A stretch of DNA of 64,000 nucleotides from positions 1-64,000 of the forward strand of contig NZ_JOAX01000024.1 in the NCBI RefSeq assembly GCF_000720485.1. Direction: 5' to 3'. The notes under the pieces are model-generated. The model did no database searches. It was not told the origin of the DNA and was given only the letters and a program-made list of their open reading frames with translations. The number at the start of each line of letters is the position of its first letter. Within the stretch, counting starts at the first letter, position 1. The DNA comes from Streptomyces ochraceiscleroticus. Its GTDB lineage: Bacteria > Actinomycetota > Actinomycetes > Streptomycetales > Streptomycetaceae. A program made the position numbers and the translations under genes. Below are positions 53,605 to 64,000 of this stretch, one piece after another.

Positions 53605-54915
53605 ATGGTCACACGAATCCTCCCGGCCGTCGGCGACGCCGAAGCGGCCCGCGCGGTGACGACGCTGCTGAGCCAGCTTCCGGACACCGAGCCGGCGCCG
53701 CCCGTCGGCAATTCGACGCTGCTGCTCGACACCCTCGCGCAGCTCGCCGAGGAATCGCTCGCCGACCTGCCGGAGGTCGTCCTCGTCCACGAGCGCGTCG
53801 GCCCGGTGCCGGCGCTGGAGCTGATCCGCGAGGTCGCCCTCCGTTTCCCGGCGGTCGGGGTGATTCTGATAACCGCCGACACCGGTTCCGGGGTGTACGC
53901 CGCCGCCATGGACTCCGGCGCCCGCGGCGTCGTCGGGCTGCCCCTGTCGTACGACGAGCTGTCGGCGCGCGTGCACGCGGCGGGGAACTGGGCGGCCGGG
54001 GTGCGCCGCCACCTGGGCGCGGACTCCGGGCTGCCGACCGGCCCCGGCGGCACGGTCATCACGGTCAGCGGCGCCAAGGGCGGCGTCGGGACCACCACGC
54101 TCTCCGTACAGCTCGCGCTGGCGGCCCGGGCGGTGGGCCAACACGTGGCGCTGGTCGACATGGACCTCCAGAGCGGCGACGTCGCGTCCTACCTGGACGT
54201 GCAGTTCCGCCGGTCCATCGCCGACCTGGCCGGCATCAAGGACATCTCGCCGCGCGTCCTGCAGGACGTGGTGCTGCACCACGAGACGGGCGTCGGGCTG
54301 CTGCTCGCGCCCGGGGAGGGGGAGCGCGGCGAGGAGGTGGACGAGCGGACCACCCGGCAGGTCATCGGCGCGCTGCGCAGCCGGTACCACGTGGTGATCG
54401 TCGACTGCGGGTCCCAGCTCACCGGCGCGAACGCGGCGGCGGTGGAGATGGCCGACGGCGCGCTGCTGGTCGTCACCCCGGACGTGGTCACGGTACGGGC
54501 CGCCAAGCGCACCGTACGGATGTGGGACCGCCTCCAGGTGCGCAAGGCCGAGGACACCCTGGCGGTGGTCAACCGGCACACCCGCACCACCGAGATCCAG
54601 CCGCCGCTGGTCGAGCGGATCGTCGGCACCCGCGTGGCCCGTACGGCCGTGCCCGCGGGCTTCAAGGAGCTGCAGCCCGCGGTCGACGCGGGCCGGATGC
54701 AGGACCTGGACGACCGGGGCCAGGTCAAGCAGGCGATGTGGGCGCTGGCCGGCGAACTGGGCCTGGGCCGGGGGCCGGAGGACGGGCCGGTGGGGCACGG
54801 CCGGAGCAGGCGCGGCAAGTACCGCAACGACCGGGGCTCGATCGGCTTCCGGCGCCGCCGCGGTGCGGACCGCGGCGGCGCGGCCGCCGCGGACAGACCG
54901 GGCGGGGAGGGCTGA
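53605..54915 (+). CDS. tadZ: TadZ/CpaE-like ATPase
   Basis: A 436-residue protein with an N-terminal receiver-like domain (about 1-135) lacking an obvious phospho-acceptor, and a ParA/MinD-type ATPase domain with the deviant Walker A AKGGVGTTTL (Lys158). It ends in a Gly/Arg-rich tail. TadZ localises the pilus machine at cell sites. It is 3 bases from the next gene. Its start follows GAGG. Confidence 0.88.
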   Translation: MVTRILPAVGDAEAARAVTTLLSQLPDTEPAPPVGNSTLLLDTLAQLAEESLADLPEVVLVHERVGPVPALELIREVALRFPAVGVILITADTGSGVYAAAMDSGARGVVGLPLSYDELSARVHAAGNWAAGVRRHLGADSGLPTGPGGTVITVSGAKGGVGTTTLSVQLALAARAVGQHVALVDMDLQSGDVASYLDVQFRRSIADLAGIKDISPRVLQDVVLHHETGVGLLLAPGEGERGEEVDERTTRQVIGALRSRYHVVIVDCGSQLTGANAAAVEMADGALLVVTPDVVTVRAAKRTVRMWDRLQVRKAEDTLAVVNRHTRTTEIQPPLVERIVGTRVARTAVPAGFKELQPAVDAGRMQDLDDRGQVKQAMWALAGELGLGRGPEDGPVGHGRSRRGKYRNDRGSIGFRRRRGADRGGAAAADRPGGEG

Positions 54916-54918
54916 CCG

Positions 54919-55305
54919 ATGACGCCCTGGCGGGTACGTGTCGCGCGGCGGACGCGGGAGGACCGGGGGCAGGTCGTGGTGGAGTTCCTCGGCATGCTGC
55001 CGCTCATCGTGACCACCCTGGTGCTGCTGTGGCAGTGCGCGCTGGTCGGTTTCACGTACACGCTGGCCGGAAACGCCGCGGACCGGGCGGCCCGCGCGGG
55101 CAGCTCCGGCGGCCCGGGGGCGTGCGAGCGCGGCGGTACGGAGGACCTGGGCGCGAGCTGGCGCGCGGGCGCCACGGTCTCCTGCACGCCCGCGCCCGGC
55201 CTCGTCAAGGCCGAGGTCGCCCTCAAGGTGCCCGTCCTCTTCCCCGGCTCGCTCGCCTTCCCCTTCCGGGTCACCGGCGAGGCCGCCGCCGTGAAGGAGG
55301 ACTGA
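54919..55305 (+). CDS. tadE: TadE-like pseudopilin 1
   Basis: A 128-residue protein with the TadE motif RGQVVVEFLGMLPLIVTTL near residue 16: a Gly-Gln junction, Glu and a hydrophobic helix. The remaining extracytoplasmic part holds two Cys. TadE-type proteins are pseudopilins processed or assembled with the pilus. It is 3 bases from both neighbours in the operon. Confidence 0.85.
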   Translation: MTPWRVRVARRTREDRGQVVVEFLGMLPLIVTTLVLLWQCALVGFTYTLAGNAADRAARAGSSGGPGACERGGTEDLGASWRAGATVSCTPAPGLVKAEVALKVPVLFPGSLAFPFRVTGEAAAVKED

Positions 55306-55308
55306 GCC

Positions 55309-55703
55309 ATGGCGCATCGGACACGCCCCGGCGCACGGCGGCGGGCCGACCGGGGCCAGACGGCCGTCGAGTTCGTCGGCATGCTGCCGGTCCTGATCCT
55401 GGTCGGGCTGGCGCTGGTCCAGTTCGGCATCGCCGCGTACGCGATCCAGCAGACCGGTACGGGAGCGCGCGCCGCGGCCCGCACCGCGGGGCTGGACGAG
55501 CCGGAGATCACCCCGGACGCCGCCGGGCGGGCGGCGATGAGCGGCTGGCTCGCCAAGGGGGCCACCTTCTCACCGGGCTCCGGGGGGCCGGGCGCGGTGA
55601 CGGTGACCGCCACGGTACGCATCCCCTCGATCATCCCGTTCGTCGACGACCTCGGCGCCACCGAGAAGACCGTCACCATGCCGCGTACGAAGGAGTCCGG
55701 ACC

Positions 55704-55707
<4 letters not shown>
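55309..55707 (+). CDS. TadE-like pseudopilin 2
   Basis: A 132-residue protein of the same family, with RGQTAVEFVGMLPVLILVG at residues about 14-32. The extracytoplasmic domain is Ala/Gly-rich and lacks the Cys pair of its neighbour. It overlaps the CpaF gene by 4 bases, indicating coupling. Confidence 0.85.
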
Positions 55708-57050
<1,343 letters not shown>

Positions 57051-57098
57051 CCCTCCGCCCGTCCACCCCGCCCCCTCACGGAGGAAACCCCCGCCGCC

Positions 57099-58037
57099 AT
57101 GGACAACCTCGCGCTCCTGACGATCGGCGCCACGCTGCTGTGCTGCGTGCTCGCCGTGCTCGGCGTGTACGCCGTCGCCTCGGGCCGGGCCCAGCACGCC
57201 GCGCTGGTCGACCGGCTCGACCGGACCGGGCAGTTCCGGGCGCCGGGCCACCGCCGCGGCTTCGACGGCCTGGACCGCCGGCTGCGCGGGACGCGGTTCG
57301 GCAAGCGGCTGGAGATCCGGCTCGCCGCGACCGGCCTGGACCTCACGCCCGGCGCGTTCTTCGCCGCCATGGTCGCGGGGGTGCTCGGCCTGTGGCTGCT
57401 CGCCAGTGTGCTGCTCGCGCCGTTCTTCGGACCGATCGCCGGCGCCGCGGGCCTGTGGGGCGCGTTCGCGTACCTCAACTGGCAGCGCCAGAAGCGCACC
57501 GAGCGGTTCATCAATCAGCTCCCCGAGCTCTCCCGGGTCCTCGCCAACGCCACCCAGGCGGGCCTGGCGCTCCGTACCGCGCTGGCCATGGCCGCCGAGG
57601 AGCTGGAGGCCCCGGCCGGGGAGGAGCTGGGCAAGGTCGCCGACCAGCTCGCCATCGGCCACTCCATCGACGACGCGCTCGGCGCGCTCGCCGAACGGCT
57701 GCCCTCGCGCGAGCTGGTCGTCCTGGTCACCACGCTCGTACTCGCCAACCGGGCCGGCGGCACGGTCGTCAGCTCGCTGCGCAACCTCACCGAGACGCTG
57801 GAGGAGCGCAAGGAGACCCGCCGCGAGGTCCGTACGCAGCTCTCGCAGGTCACCGCCACCGGGTACGTCGTCCCGCTGCTGGGCCTGGGCGCGCTGCTCG
57901 TCATGAACGGCATCTGGCCCGGCGCGCTGGACAAGATCACCGGCAGCGTACTGGGCCAGGGCACGATCCTCGTCTCGCTCGCCCTGTACGCGCTGGGCTT
58001 CTTCCTCGTCCGCCGGCTCGGCAAGATCGACGTCTGA
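57099..58037 (+). CDS. tadB: Tad pilus inner-membrane protein TadB
   Basis: A 312-residue membrane protein with the T2SSF domain: four helices (about 5-22, 85-105, 110-130, 260-285) around the cytosolic ELSRVLANATQAGLALRTAL motif. It partners with TadC to form the pilus platform. GAGGAAACC precedes the ATG. Confidence 0.9.
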   Translation: MDNLALLTIGATLLCCVLAVLGVYAVASGRAQHAALVDRLDRTGQFRAPGHRRGFDGLDRRLRGTRFGKRLEIRLAATGLDLTPGAFFAAMVAGVLGLWLLASVLLAPFFGPIAGAAGLWGAFAYLNWQRQKRTERFINQLPELSRVLANATQAGLALRTALAMAAEELEAPAGEELGKVADQLAIGHSIDDALGALAERLPSRELVVLVTTLVLANRAGGTVVSSLRNLTETLEERKETRREVRTQLSQVTATGYVVPLLGLGALLVMNGIWPGALDKITGSVLGQGTILVSLALYALGFFLVRRLGKIDV

Positions 58038-58047
58038 GAGGCGCACC

Positions 58048-58917
58048 ATGGGACTCCTCTTCGCCCTCCTCCTCGGCCTCGCCGTCCTCGGCGCGGTGTA
58101 CGGCTGGCGGCTCTACCGCTCCGAGGCCAAGCTGCCCGGCGACCTCGTCGTGGCGCTGGAGGTCGGCTCCTCCCGCACCAGCGCGGCGGGCTCGGCCATC
58201 GACCGGCTCGGCATGCGCTACGCGCCGATGGTGCTGCGCATGATGGGCCCCCAGCGCGTCGACCGGCTGCGCAAGCGCATCGACATGGCGGGCAATCCCG
58301 GCGGCCTCACCGTCGACCGGTACGCGGCCCGCCGCTTCGTCTACGGCGTCACCGGCGCGCTCGGCGCCCTCGCGATGGCGGCGAACGGCCAGCCGGTCCT
58401 GGCGCTCCTGATGATCGCGTTCGGCCTCTTCTGGGTCGAGGTCGCCCTCTGGTCCGCCGTCCGGCAGCGCAAGGAGGCCATCGAGCGCACCCTCCCGGAC
58501 TTCCTCGACGTGCTCGCCGTCGTGGTCTCGGCGGGCCTCGGCTTCCGCCAGGCCCTGGACCGTACCGCCGAGAAGTACCAGGGCCCCTGGTCTGACGAAC
58601 TGCGCATCACGCTGCGCCAGATGGACATGGGCGTCAGCCGCCGCCAGGCGTTCGAGGAGCTGCGCCGGCGCAACGACTCCGAGCAGGTCGCGATGTTCGT
58701 CACCGCGCTCCAGCAGGGCGAGGAGCTGGGCGCGCCGATCGTCGACACGCTCATCGCGATCGCCAACGACATGCGGCGCACCGACGCCCAGAACGCCCGC
58801 CGCAAGGCGGCCAGGGCCGTGCCGAAGGCCACCACGACGATCACGATGGTCATGGTCCCGGCCACGATCCTGCTGATCGGCGCGGGGATGTTCCTGGGAT
58901 CGGGGCTGCTGGGGTGA
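58048..58917 (+). CDS. tadC: Tad pilus inner-membrane protein TadC
   Basis: A 289-residue paralogue of TadB with the T2SSF segment [22 protein letters not shown] and a conserved C-terminal helix ([20 protein letters not shown]). It overlaps the histidine kinase gene by 4 bases, tying the two-component pair to the pilus operon. Confidence 0.9.
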   Translation: MGLLFALLLGLAVLGAVYGWRLYRSEAKLPGDLVVALEVGSSRTSAAGSAIDRLGMRYAPMVLRMMGPQRVDRLRKRIDMAGNPGGLTVDRYAARRFVYGVTGALGALAMAANGQPVLALLMIAFGLFWVEVALWSAVRQRKEAIERTLPDFLDVLAVVVSAGLGFRQALDRTAEKYQGPWSDELRITLRQMDMGVSRRQAFEELRRRNDSEQVAMFVTALQQGEELGAPIVDTLIAIANDMRRTDAQNARRKAARAVPKATTTITMVMVPATILLIGAGMFLGSGLLG

Positions 58918-60314
58918 AGCGCGGCGCGGCGGACCGGCGGGACCGGCGGAACGGTATGTTCCGGCGGCGCGCCGCCGCGCCCATCACCGCGGGCGGACCG
59001 CTGCCGCCGCACGGCCCCGAGGACCCGGCCGCGCCCACTGCCGAGCCCACCCTCCGCCTCCAGCTCAGCGCCCTCCAGGCGCTGTGCCGGCAGGTCTTCG
59101 GCTTCCGGCTGGCGATGATCGCTCTCGCCACCCCGTTCGCCATCTACGGCACCAAGCGCGGCTGGCCCACCGTCCTGGTCTGCTCCGCCGTGCTGTTCAC
59201 CTTCATGGCCTCCTACATGCTCTTCCGCGACTGGGAACGCTTCGGGCCGCTGCTGCTGCGCCACCACTGGCTGCTCGCCCTGGACGCCGCCTTCGGTGCC
59301 CTGCTCCTCTTCACGGCCTCGCCCGCCAGCCCGCTCAGCTACGTCACGATGTGCACGCCGCTGCTGGCGGGCCTGGCCTACGGCTGGCGCGGCGCGGGCG
59401 TCTTCGCCTCGCTGACCGTCTGCATCGTCCTGCTGGCGTACATCGGCGACGCGGACCTCGACGTCACGCTCGCCGGCTCCACCCTGCTGCCCGGCGTCTG
59501 CGTCCTGGCCGGCGCGGTCGGCGTCACCCTGCGCAATCTGATGCTGCGGTTCGGCGCGGCCAGCCAGGCGCTCACCGAGACCCGCTCCCGGCTCGCCGTC
59601 AACGAGGCCGTCGAGTCCGAACGGGCCCGGCTCGCCCGCGAGATGCACGACTCGGTCGCCAAGACCCTGCACGGCCTGGCGCTGGCCGCCGACGGCCTGG
59701 CCGGCTCCGCCGACCGCACCGACCCCACCACGGTCAAGCGCCGGGCCGAACTGGTCTCCCGTGCGGCGCGCCGGGCCGCGGCCGAGTCCCGCGAACTCCT
59801 CTCCGACCTGCGGCGCGAGACCGGCCTGGACGGCGGCGTCGACGTCTTCGGCGAACTGTCCGCGCGCGTCGCCGACTTCGCCCGGCGTACCGGCTTCACG
59901 GCCTGCTACCGCCCGCTCGGCGACGCCCCCGCGCCCCCCGTACCGCAGGCCATCGCCCGCCAGCTGCTCACCATCGTCACCGAGGCGATGGACAACGCCC
60001 GCCGGCACGCGGCACCCAGCCGCCTGGACGTCACGGCGGGCGTGGTCGAGAGCAGCCTGCGCATCAGCGTGTACGACGACGGCCGCGGCCTGCCGCCCGG
60101 CACTACCCTGGACGGCCTGCGCAGGGCCGGGCACTTCGGCCTGGTCGGCATGGTGGAGCGGGCGGCCGGCATCGGCGCCCGCATCCGCATCGGCCGCGGC
60201 CGCGCCACCAAGGGGACGGAGGTTCGGGTGGAACTGCCGCTGGCGGCCGTCCTGCCGAAGGCGCCGTTCGCGCCGCTCCCCGTACCGCCGTCCCGTCCCC
60301 CCGCCAGGCCGTGA
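58914..60314 (+). CDS. Sensor histidine kinase of the Tad locus (NarL type)
   Basis: A 466-residue kinase with an N-terminal membrane region of about five helices (about 55-215), then the HisKA_3 dimerisation box [20 protein letters not shown] with phospho-accepting His245, and an HATPase domain with N and G boxes ([30 protein letters not shown]). The GTG start overlaps tadC. It would signal to the adjacent response regulator. No separate sensor domain is visible outside the membrane. Confidence 0.9.
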   Translation: MKRGAADRRDRRNGMFRRRAAAPITAGGPLPPHGPEDPAAPTAEPTLRLQLSALQALCRQVFGFRLAMIALATPFAIYGTKRGWPTVLVCSAVLFTFMASYMLFRDWERFGPLLLRHHWLLALDAAFGALLLFTASPASPLSYVTMCTPLLAGLAYGWRGAGVFASLTVCIVLLAYIGDADLDVTLAGSTLLPGVCVLAGAVGVTLRNLMLRFGAASQALTETRSRLAVNEAVESERARLAREMHDSVAKTLHGLALAADGLAGSADRTDPTTVKRRAELVSRAARRAAAESRELLSDLRRETGLDGGVDVFGELSARVADFARRTGFTACYRPLGDAPAPPVPQAIARQLLTIVTEAMDNARRHAAPSRLDVTAGVVESSLRISVYDDGRGLPPGTTLDGLRRAGHFGLVGMVERAAGIGARIRIGRGRATKGTEVRVELPLAAVLPKAPFAPLPVPPSRPPARP

Positions 60315-60328
60315 GAGGAGGCCGCACC

Positions 60329-61525
60329 ATGCCGGAGTTCCGCAAACCGGGCGGCGCGCCCGCCACCGACCCGTTCGCCTTCGACGACATGTTCCCCTTC
60401 GACGACGAGATGTTCGTCCTGGACGACGGCCCGTTCGCCTTCGGGGACGGGCCGTCGCCCTTCGGGGAGGCCCCGGCCGCCCCGGCCGTCTTCCCGGACG
60501 GCCCGCTGCCCGAGCGGGGCGCGCCCCTGCGGGTCCTCGTCGCGGACGACAACCCCGTCGTCCGCGCGGGGCTCACCGTCCTCCTCTCCGGGCGCCCGGA
60601 CCTCCAGGTCGTCGCGGAGGCCGCCGACGGCCGCCAGGCGTACGAAGCGGCGCGGCAGCACCGCCCCGACGTCGTCCTGCTCGACGTCCGGATGCCCGGC
60701 GTCGACGGCATCTCGGCGCTGCCCCACCTCGCCCGCCTCGCGCCCGTCATGATGCTGACGTACAGCCGGGAGAGCGAGCTCGTACGGGAATCGCTGCGGC
60801 TGGGCGCGGGCGGCTATCTCGTGCACGGCGAGTTCACCGCGGACGAACTGGCCGACGCGGTGCGCGACATCACGGCGGGCCGCGCCCGCTTCACCGCGAC
60901 GGCCTGCAACGCCCTGCTCGCCCACGTCCGTTCGGCGCCGCCCGCTCCGGGCGTCCCTCAACAGTCCCTCCCGGAGGGGCTGGGGACGGCGTACGGGGCG
61001 GAGCCGGCGGGCGGCGCGCCGTACGGAACCGGCCAAGGAGCCGGGGCTTCACCTTCCGGCCACCGCGACGGCGCACCGGACGAACGCGCTGCTGCTGCAA
61101 ATGGCAATTCCGGTCAGAATGGCGCCGCCGCTGCTGCGAGTTCGCAGTATTGCGGGGTGGAGTGGGTCTCGAATTCATCGCGTCCGGTGCAAAGCACTTC
61201 GCAACCGCAAGTCGATATGGCACAGTCTGCGACTGGGCCGCACCGAGCGGCCGCTGCCGTCCCCGCACAGCGGGACGGTGCCCGGTGGGCGCAGCAGGGA
61301 AACGGCACGGACCGGTTCGGGCTGAGCCATCGCGAGGCGGAGGTGATGGAACTGATCGCGGCAGGCATGACCAACGCGCAGATCGCCGCCACCTGCTTCA
61401 TCAGCGAGAAGACCGTCAAGAACCACATCAACCGGATCTTCACCAAGCTGCACGCCACCAGCCGGAGCCAGGCCATCGCGGTCTGGCTCGGTACCGCCCG
61501 AAGGGGAACGCAGAGCCATGGCTGA
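60329..61525 (+). CDS. LuxR-type response regulator of the Tad locus with unusual extensions
   Basis: A 398-residue response regulator, nearly twice the family norm. An N-terminal 65-residue tail has repeated Phe/Asp units ([14 protein letters not shown] and [10 protein letters not shown]). The receiver domain (about 68-185) has phospho-acceptor Asp119 in LLDVRMPG. A linker of about 130 residues rich in Gly, Ala, Ser and Gln follows, with codons visibly less GC-rich than the flanks at 61080-61230. The C-terminal LuxR helix-turn-helix (about 325-390) contains [29 protein letters not shown] precedes the ATG. It probably controls the Tad genes together with the upstream kinase. Confidence 0.88.
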   Translation: MPEFRKPGGAPATDPFAFDDMFPFDDEMFVLDDGPFAFGDGPSPFGEAPAAPAVFPDGPLPERGAPLRVLVADDNPVVRAGLTVLLSGRPDLQVVAEAADGRQAYEAARQHRPDVVLLDVRMPGVDGISALPHLARLAPVMMLTYSRESELVRESLRLGAGGYLVHGEFTADELADAVRDITAGRARFTATACNALLAHVRSAPPAPGVPQQSLPEGLGTAYGAEPAGGAPYGTGQGAGASPSGHRDGAPDERAAAANGNSGQNGAAAAASSQYCGVEWVSNSSRPVQSTSQPQVDMAQSATGPHRAAAAVPAQRDGARWAQQGNGTDRFGLSHREAEVMELIAAGMTNAQIAATCFISEKTVKNHINRIFTKLHATSRSQAIAVWLGTARRGTQSHG

Positions 61526-61579
61526 AGGGGGGACGGGCCGCCCGGTCCGACGGGTGCCCGGCGCGGTCCGCACCAAAAT

Positions 61580-61618
61580 TTGGGCCCGCGGGGAGGTTTG
61601 GGCCCGGGATTGGGCCCG
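61580..61618. repeat. Three copies of TTGGGCCCG before the pilin gene
   Basis: TTGGGCCCG occurs at 61580-61588, 61598-61606 and 61610-61618, each with the palindrome GGGCCC. The array lies in a 242-base gene-free region 150 bases upstream of the pilin start and could bind a regulator. Confidence 0.5.
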
Positions 61619-61767
61619 GGGACCCATGTCGGGCGCCTGGGCCCCGGCGTACGTTTCCGGGGACGCCGGCGGTACCGGCCGGGGGGAAGCAGGTGCCACG
61701 TACGGCGTGGAAGCCTGCGCGCCGGCCCGAATCCGGCCGGCCGGACCCGGAGGGGAACACCACCATC

Positions 61768-62007
61768 ATGAACCAGCGGATGCTCAAGGCCACGACCGCC
61801 ACCCAGGTGCGCATCGGCTCCTGGCGGGACGCCTGCATCGAGCGGATGTACGGGCGGGAGCGCTCGAAGGGGCAGACCGCGGTGGAGTACATCGGCATGA
61901 TCGTGGTGGTCGTGGCGATCATGGCGGCGATCGCGGGCTTCACGGACATCGGCGACACGATCAAGAACAAGATCAAGGCCGCGATCAACAGCGTGAAGAC
62001 CGGCTGA
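61768..62007 (+). CDS. flp: Flp-type IVb pilin
   Basis: A 79-residue precursor of the pilus subunit. The leader ends in the type IVb cleavage site SKG/QTAVEY, with Gly35, Glu40 (+5) and Tyr41, followed by a hydrophobic helix IGMIVVVVAIMAAIAGF. The mature protein would be about 44 residues, which fits Flp pilins. The leader is longer than in Gram-negative relatives. GGAGGGG lies 13 bases before the ATG. No prepilin peptidase gene (TadV) is in the window. Confidence 0.9.
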   Translation: MNQRMLKATTATQVRIGSWRDACIERMYGRERSKGQTAVEYIGMIVVVVAIMAAIAGFTDIGDTIKNKIKAAINSVKTG

Positions 62008-62747
62008 ACCTGCCCGCGCCGCGCATTTCGCGCGCGGCGCTGCGGACGTGCCGCGATTCAGGGCAGGCCCTCCCCATCTACATCACGGTGGTGGCGGGCC
62101 TGCTCTTTCTCGCGTTCGCGTACTTCGCGGTCGGGCAGGCGGGCGCCGCCCGCAACGGGGCCCAGTCCGCGGCCGACGCGGCGGCGCTGGCGGCCGCGCA
62201 GGATGCCCGCGACCAGGTGCGCGAGGCCCTGCTCGGCTCCCTCGACGAGCCCGCCGACTGGCCCGTACTCCTAGAGGGACAGCGCTACGACGCGGTGCGG
62301 GCCTGTCTGGCGGCCGGCGGCTTCGCGCAGCGCAACGACGCCGCCGTGGCGGGCGACGGCTGCCGGCAACTGAGCGACGACCGGCAGGGCTTCACCGTCC
62401 AGGTGCGGACCACCGGCGGCATGGGCGCCTCGGTCATCCCGGGCACCGAGAACGAGCAGGCCAAGGCGCGGGCCACCGCGGTCATCGAGCCGAAGTGCGC
62501 CCTGCGGCCGGACGAGGAGCCGGGCGGGGGCGGTACCGGCGACGAGCCTCCGGAGCCGGAGCCCGGCGCGGGCGACGACCCGAAGCCGGAGCCCGGTGCG
62601 GGCGACAAGGACAAGGACCGCGACTCCCGGCACCTGAACCTGATGTGCGACGGCCAGGAGTGGTCCATCGATCCCGAGGAACCGGATCCCGCGCACCCGG
62701 ACTTCCCGCGCGCGGCCGATCTGTTCTCCGTAAAGCTTGCCGACTGA
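62004..62747 (+). CDS. TadG-like pilus-associated protein, probable CTG start
   Basis: The coding frame gives a membrane helix (SGQALPIYITVVAGLLFLAF) followed by the Ala-rich GAQSAADAAALAAAQDARDQ typical of Tad-associated TadG/Rv3658-like proteins, then an extracytoplasmic domain with Cys and a Glu/Pro/Lys-rich linker (EPEPGAGDD). No ATG, GTG or TTG lies upstream of the helix in this frame after the pilin region. The likely start is CTG at 62004, overlapping the pilin stop as CTGA. This gives 247 residues. The first internal GTG would remove much of the helix. Confidence 0.65.
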   Translation: MNLPAPRISRAALRTCRDSGQALPIYITVVAGLLFLAFAYFAVGQAGAARNGAQSAADAAALAAAQDARDQVREALLGSLDEPADWPVLLEGQRYDAVRACLAAGGFAQRNDAAVAGDGCRQLSDDRQGFTVQVRTTGGMGASVIPGTENEQAKARATAVIEPKCALRPDEEPGGGGTGDEPPEPEPGAGDDPKPEPGAGDKDKDRDSRHLNLMCDGQEWSIDPEEPDPAHPDFPRAADLFSVKLAD

Positions 62748-62793
62748 AGCCCTCTCACGGCTGACGGCGCGAAGACGAGTAGAGGACGAGTTC

Positions 62794-63396
62794 ATGAGTA
62801 TGTGGCAGATCACCCCGGCGCGACGGACGGTGGCCGCCGCTTCCCTCGCGGCGGCGCTCGCCTTAACGCTGTCCGCGTGCGGTGACGACCCGGCGAAGAC
62901 GGAGACGCAGATACCGTCGTCCAGCCAGCAGCACACCAGTGACCAGGGCGGCGGCGAGCGGGCGCGCCAACCCGAGCAGCCGGCCGACGACACGGTGATC
63001 GCCACGCTGCAAGGCCCGCAGGGCATCACCCTGGACGTGACGTCCGCGACGCGCGACTCCAGCGGATTCGTCACCGTCAACGGCAATCTGAAGAACTCCT
63101 CGGACGAGGACTTCACCGACACCGCCCAGTGGACCGGTCCCGAGCTGGCCATGAAGCGGGCCGCCGGTGACTCCCTCGGCGGCGCCACCCTCGTCGACAA
63201 GGCCGAGAAGAAGCGGTACTACACGCTGCGCGACACGGAGAACCGCCCGCTGGCCACCACCGGGCTCGGCATCGTCGCGGCCAACTCGGACCAGAAGGTC
63301 TTCATGCAGTTCCCCGCGCCGCCCAAGAGCACGACCGACGTGGACCTGCAGATCCCGACCTTCCAGGCCGTCTCCCTCACGCTCACGGACGCGTGA
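62794..63396 (+). CDS. Lipoprotein of the Tad locus with a TTA codon
   Basis: A 200-residue exported lipoprotein: signal peptide with LSAC lipobox, Thr/Gln/Ser-rich spacer, then a beta-rich domain (about 65-200). No family is recognised. Leu24, within the signal peptide, is encoded by TTA at 62863-62865, so its synthesis should depend on the bldA tRNA. AGAGGA precedes the ATG. The OmpA-domain gene begins 4 bases after its stop. Confidence 0.8.
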   Translation: MSMWQITPARRTVAAASLAAALALTLSACGDDPAKTETQIPSSSQQHTSDQGGGERARQPEQPADDTVIATLQGPQGITLDVTSATRDSSGFVTVNGNLKNSSDEDFTDTAQWTGPELAMKRAAGDSLGGATLVDKAEKKRYYTLRDTENRPLATTGLGIVAANSDQKVFMQFPAPPKSTTDVDLQIPTFQAVSLTLTDA

Positions 63397-63400
63397 TCCG

Positions 63401-64000
63401 ATGAGGACCCCTCACCGCTACCGCGTGCGCGGGCCCGTACTGCTGCTGTCCTCGGCGCTGGCGGCGGGCCTGACACTGGCCGGCGGGCCGGCCGCGCTCG
63501 CCGACGAGGACGTGCCGGCGGCGCCCTCCGTCTTCCGCGGCAGGATCGACGTCGACGACCCCGACCTCAAGCTCCCCGAGGGCAAGACCCTCGCCGCGCC
63601 CAAGGTGCTGGACATCAAGACCGTCGTCGGTGACGAGCGCGGCACGGAGCAGCGCGAGGACTCCAACTCCGATGTGAAGTTCCAGCTCCAGGCCGAGGTG
63701 CTGTTCGGCAAGGACAGCGCGGAGCTGTCGGACGTGGCGAACGACCGGATCGGGCAGATCGCCGACGAGATCGAGAAGCAGCACGCCACGACCGTGACCG
63801 TGGCCGGCTTCACCGACGACCTCGGCTCCTCCGCGCACGGTCTGAAGCTGTCCAAGCGGCGCGCGGACGCCGTCCAGCGGGAGTTGAACGAGGACCTCGA
63901 CGGCAGCGGCATCACCTTCGAGATCCGCGGCTACGGCGAGGACGCGCCCGTCGCGAGCAACGACACCGAGGACGGCCGCAAGAAGAACCGCCGGGTGGAG
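63401..64000 (+). CDS. Secreted OmpA-domain protein (partial)
   Basis: The first 200 codons of a gene cut by the window end. A signal peptide (about 1-31, ending LADED region) is followed by a short domain and then an OmpA C-terminal peptidoglycan-binding domain starting EVLFGKDSAEL, with VTVAGFTDDLGSS and LSKRRADAVQREL, and ending in the GRKKNRRVE motif. OmpA-like proteins in Tad loci probably anchor the pilus in the cell wall. It directly follows the lipoprotein gene and continues beyond 64000. Confidence 0.85.
   Translation, partial: MRTPHRYRVRGPVLLLSSALAAGLTLAGGPAALADEDVPAAPSVFRGRIDVDDPDLKLPEGKTLAAPKVLDIKTVVGDERGTEQREDSNSDVKFQLQAEVLFGKDSAELSDVANDRIGQIADEIEKQHATTVTVAGFTDDLGSSAHGLKLSKRRADAVQRELNEDLDGSGITFEIRGYGEDAPVASNDTEDGRKKNRRVE

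Overview
The window is high-GC DNA from an actinomycete, almost certainly a Streptomyces chromosome core or near-core segment. Supporting signs are the codon bias, the GTG/TTG starts, a mycothiol enzyme (Mca), GTP-type PEP carboxykinase, a chitinase with a DasR-type operator, rare TTA leucine codons, many apparently leaderless genes, and the gene order pccB-birA-cya-enoyl-CoA hydratase-GGDEF-hutH, which I recognise from Streptomyces.

Layout. 1-8.7 kb: the start of propionyl-CoA carboxylase beta (minus strand), biotin ligase, adenylate cyclase, a crotonase, a GAF-GGDEF diguanylate cyclase, histidine ammonia-lyase, a small sortase-type surface protein, and an L,D-transpeptidase lipoprotein. 8.8-12.0 kb: a DUF2786 protein, a SAV2177/DUF574-type methyltransferase and an atypical short-chain dehydrogenase. 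11.96-16.03 kb: a roughly 4 kb cassette carrying a small ESX-like protein, a companion protein, a large protein with a T7SS-signal-type N-terminus, and two convergent membrane/cytosolic partner genes. It is flanked by 41-bp direct repeats derived from the 3' end of msrA and is the best candidate for a poorly described mobile or variable system here.

16.0-26.8 kb: msrA, a membrane-anchored protein of unknown function, metB, a SigE-like sigma factor with a small membrane protein, a MarR regulator, threonine dehydratase, a DrrAB-like ABC exporter, greA, a DUF4307 protein and mca. 26.9-41.8 kb: a 1,097-residue STAND/NB-ARC-TPR protein with an altered P-loop, a photolyase with its SDR-DUF2867 neighbour, a DUF255 thioredoxin-like protein, a zinc-independent MDR oxidoreductase, a hemolysin III-type membrane protein, pckG, and the alanine transaminase alaA. 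42.1-49.2 kb: a divergent D-amino-acid/acid-sugar cluster (D-aminoacylase and D-amino-acid deaminase facing a PfkB kinase, IclR regulator, RidA and GntP permease). 49.3-51.3 kb: a secreted serine protease and a GH18 chitinase.

51.8-64.0 kb: a Tad/Flp pilus locus (CpaB, TadZ/CpaE, two TadE-like pseudopilins, CpaF ATPase, TadB, TadC, a histidine kinase/response regulator pair, the Flp pilin, a TadG-like protein, a lipoprotein and an OmpA-domain protein cut by the window end). The gene just before it and the lipoprotein inside it each carry one TTA codon, suggesting that the locus is tied to bldA-dependent development.
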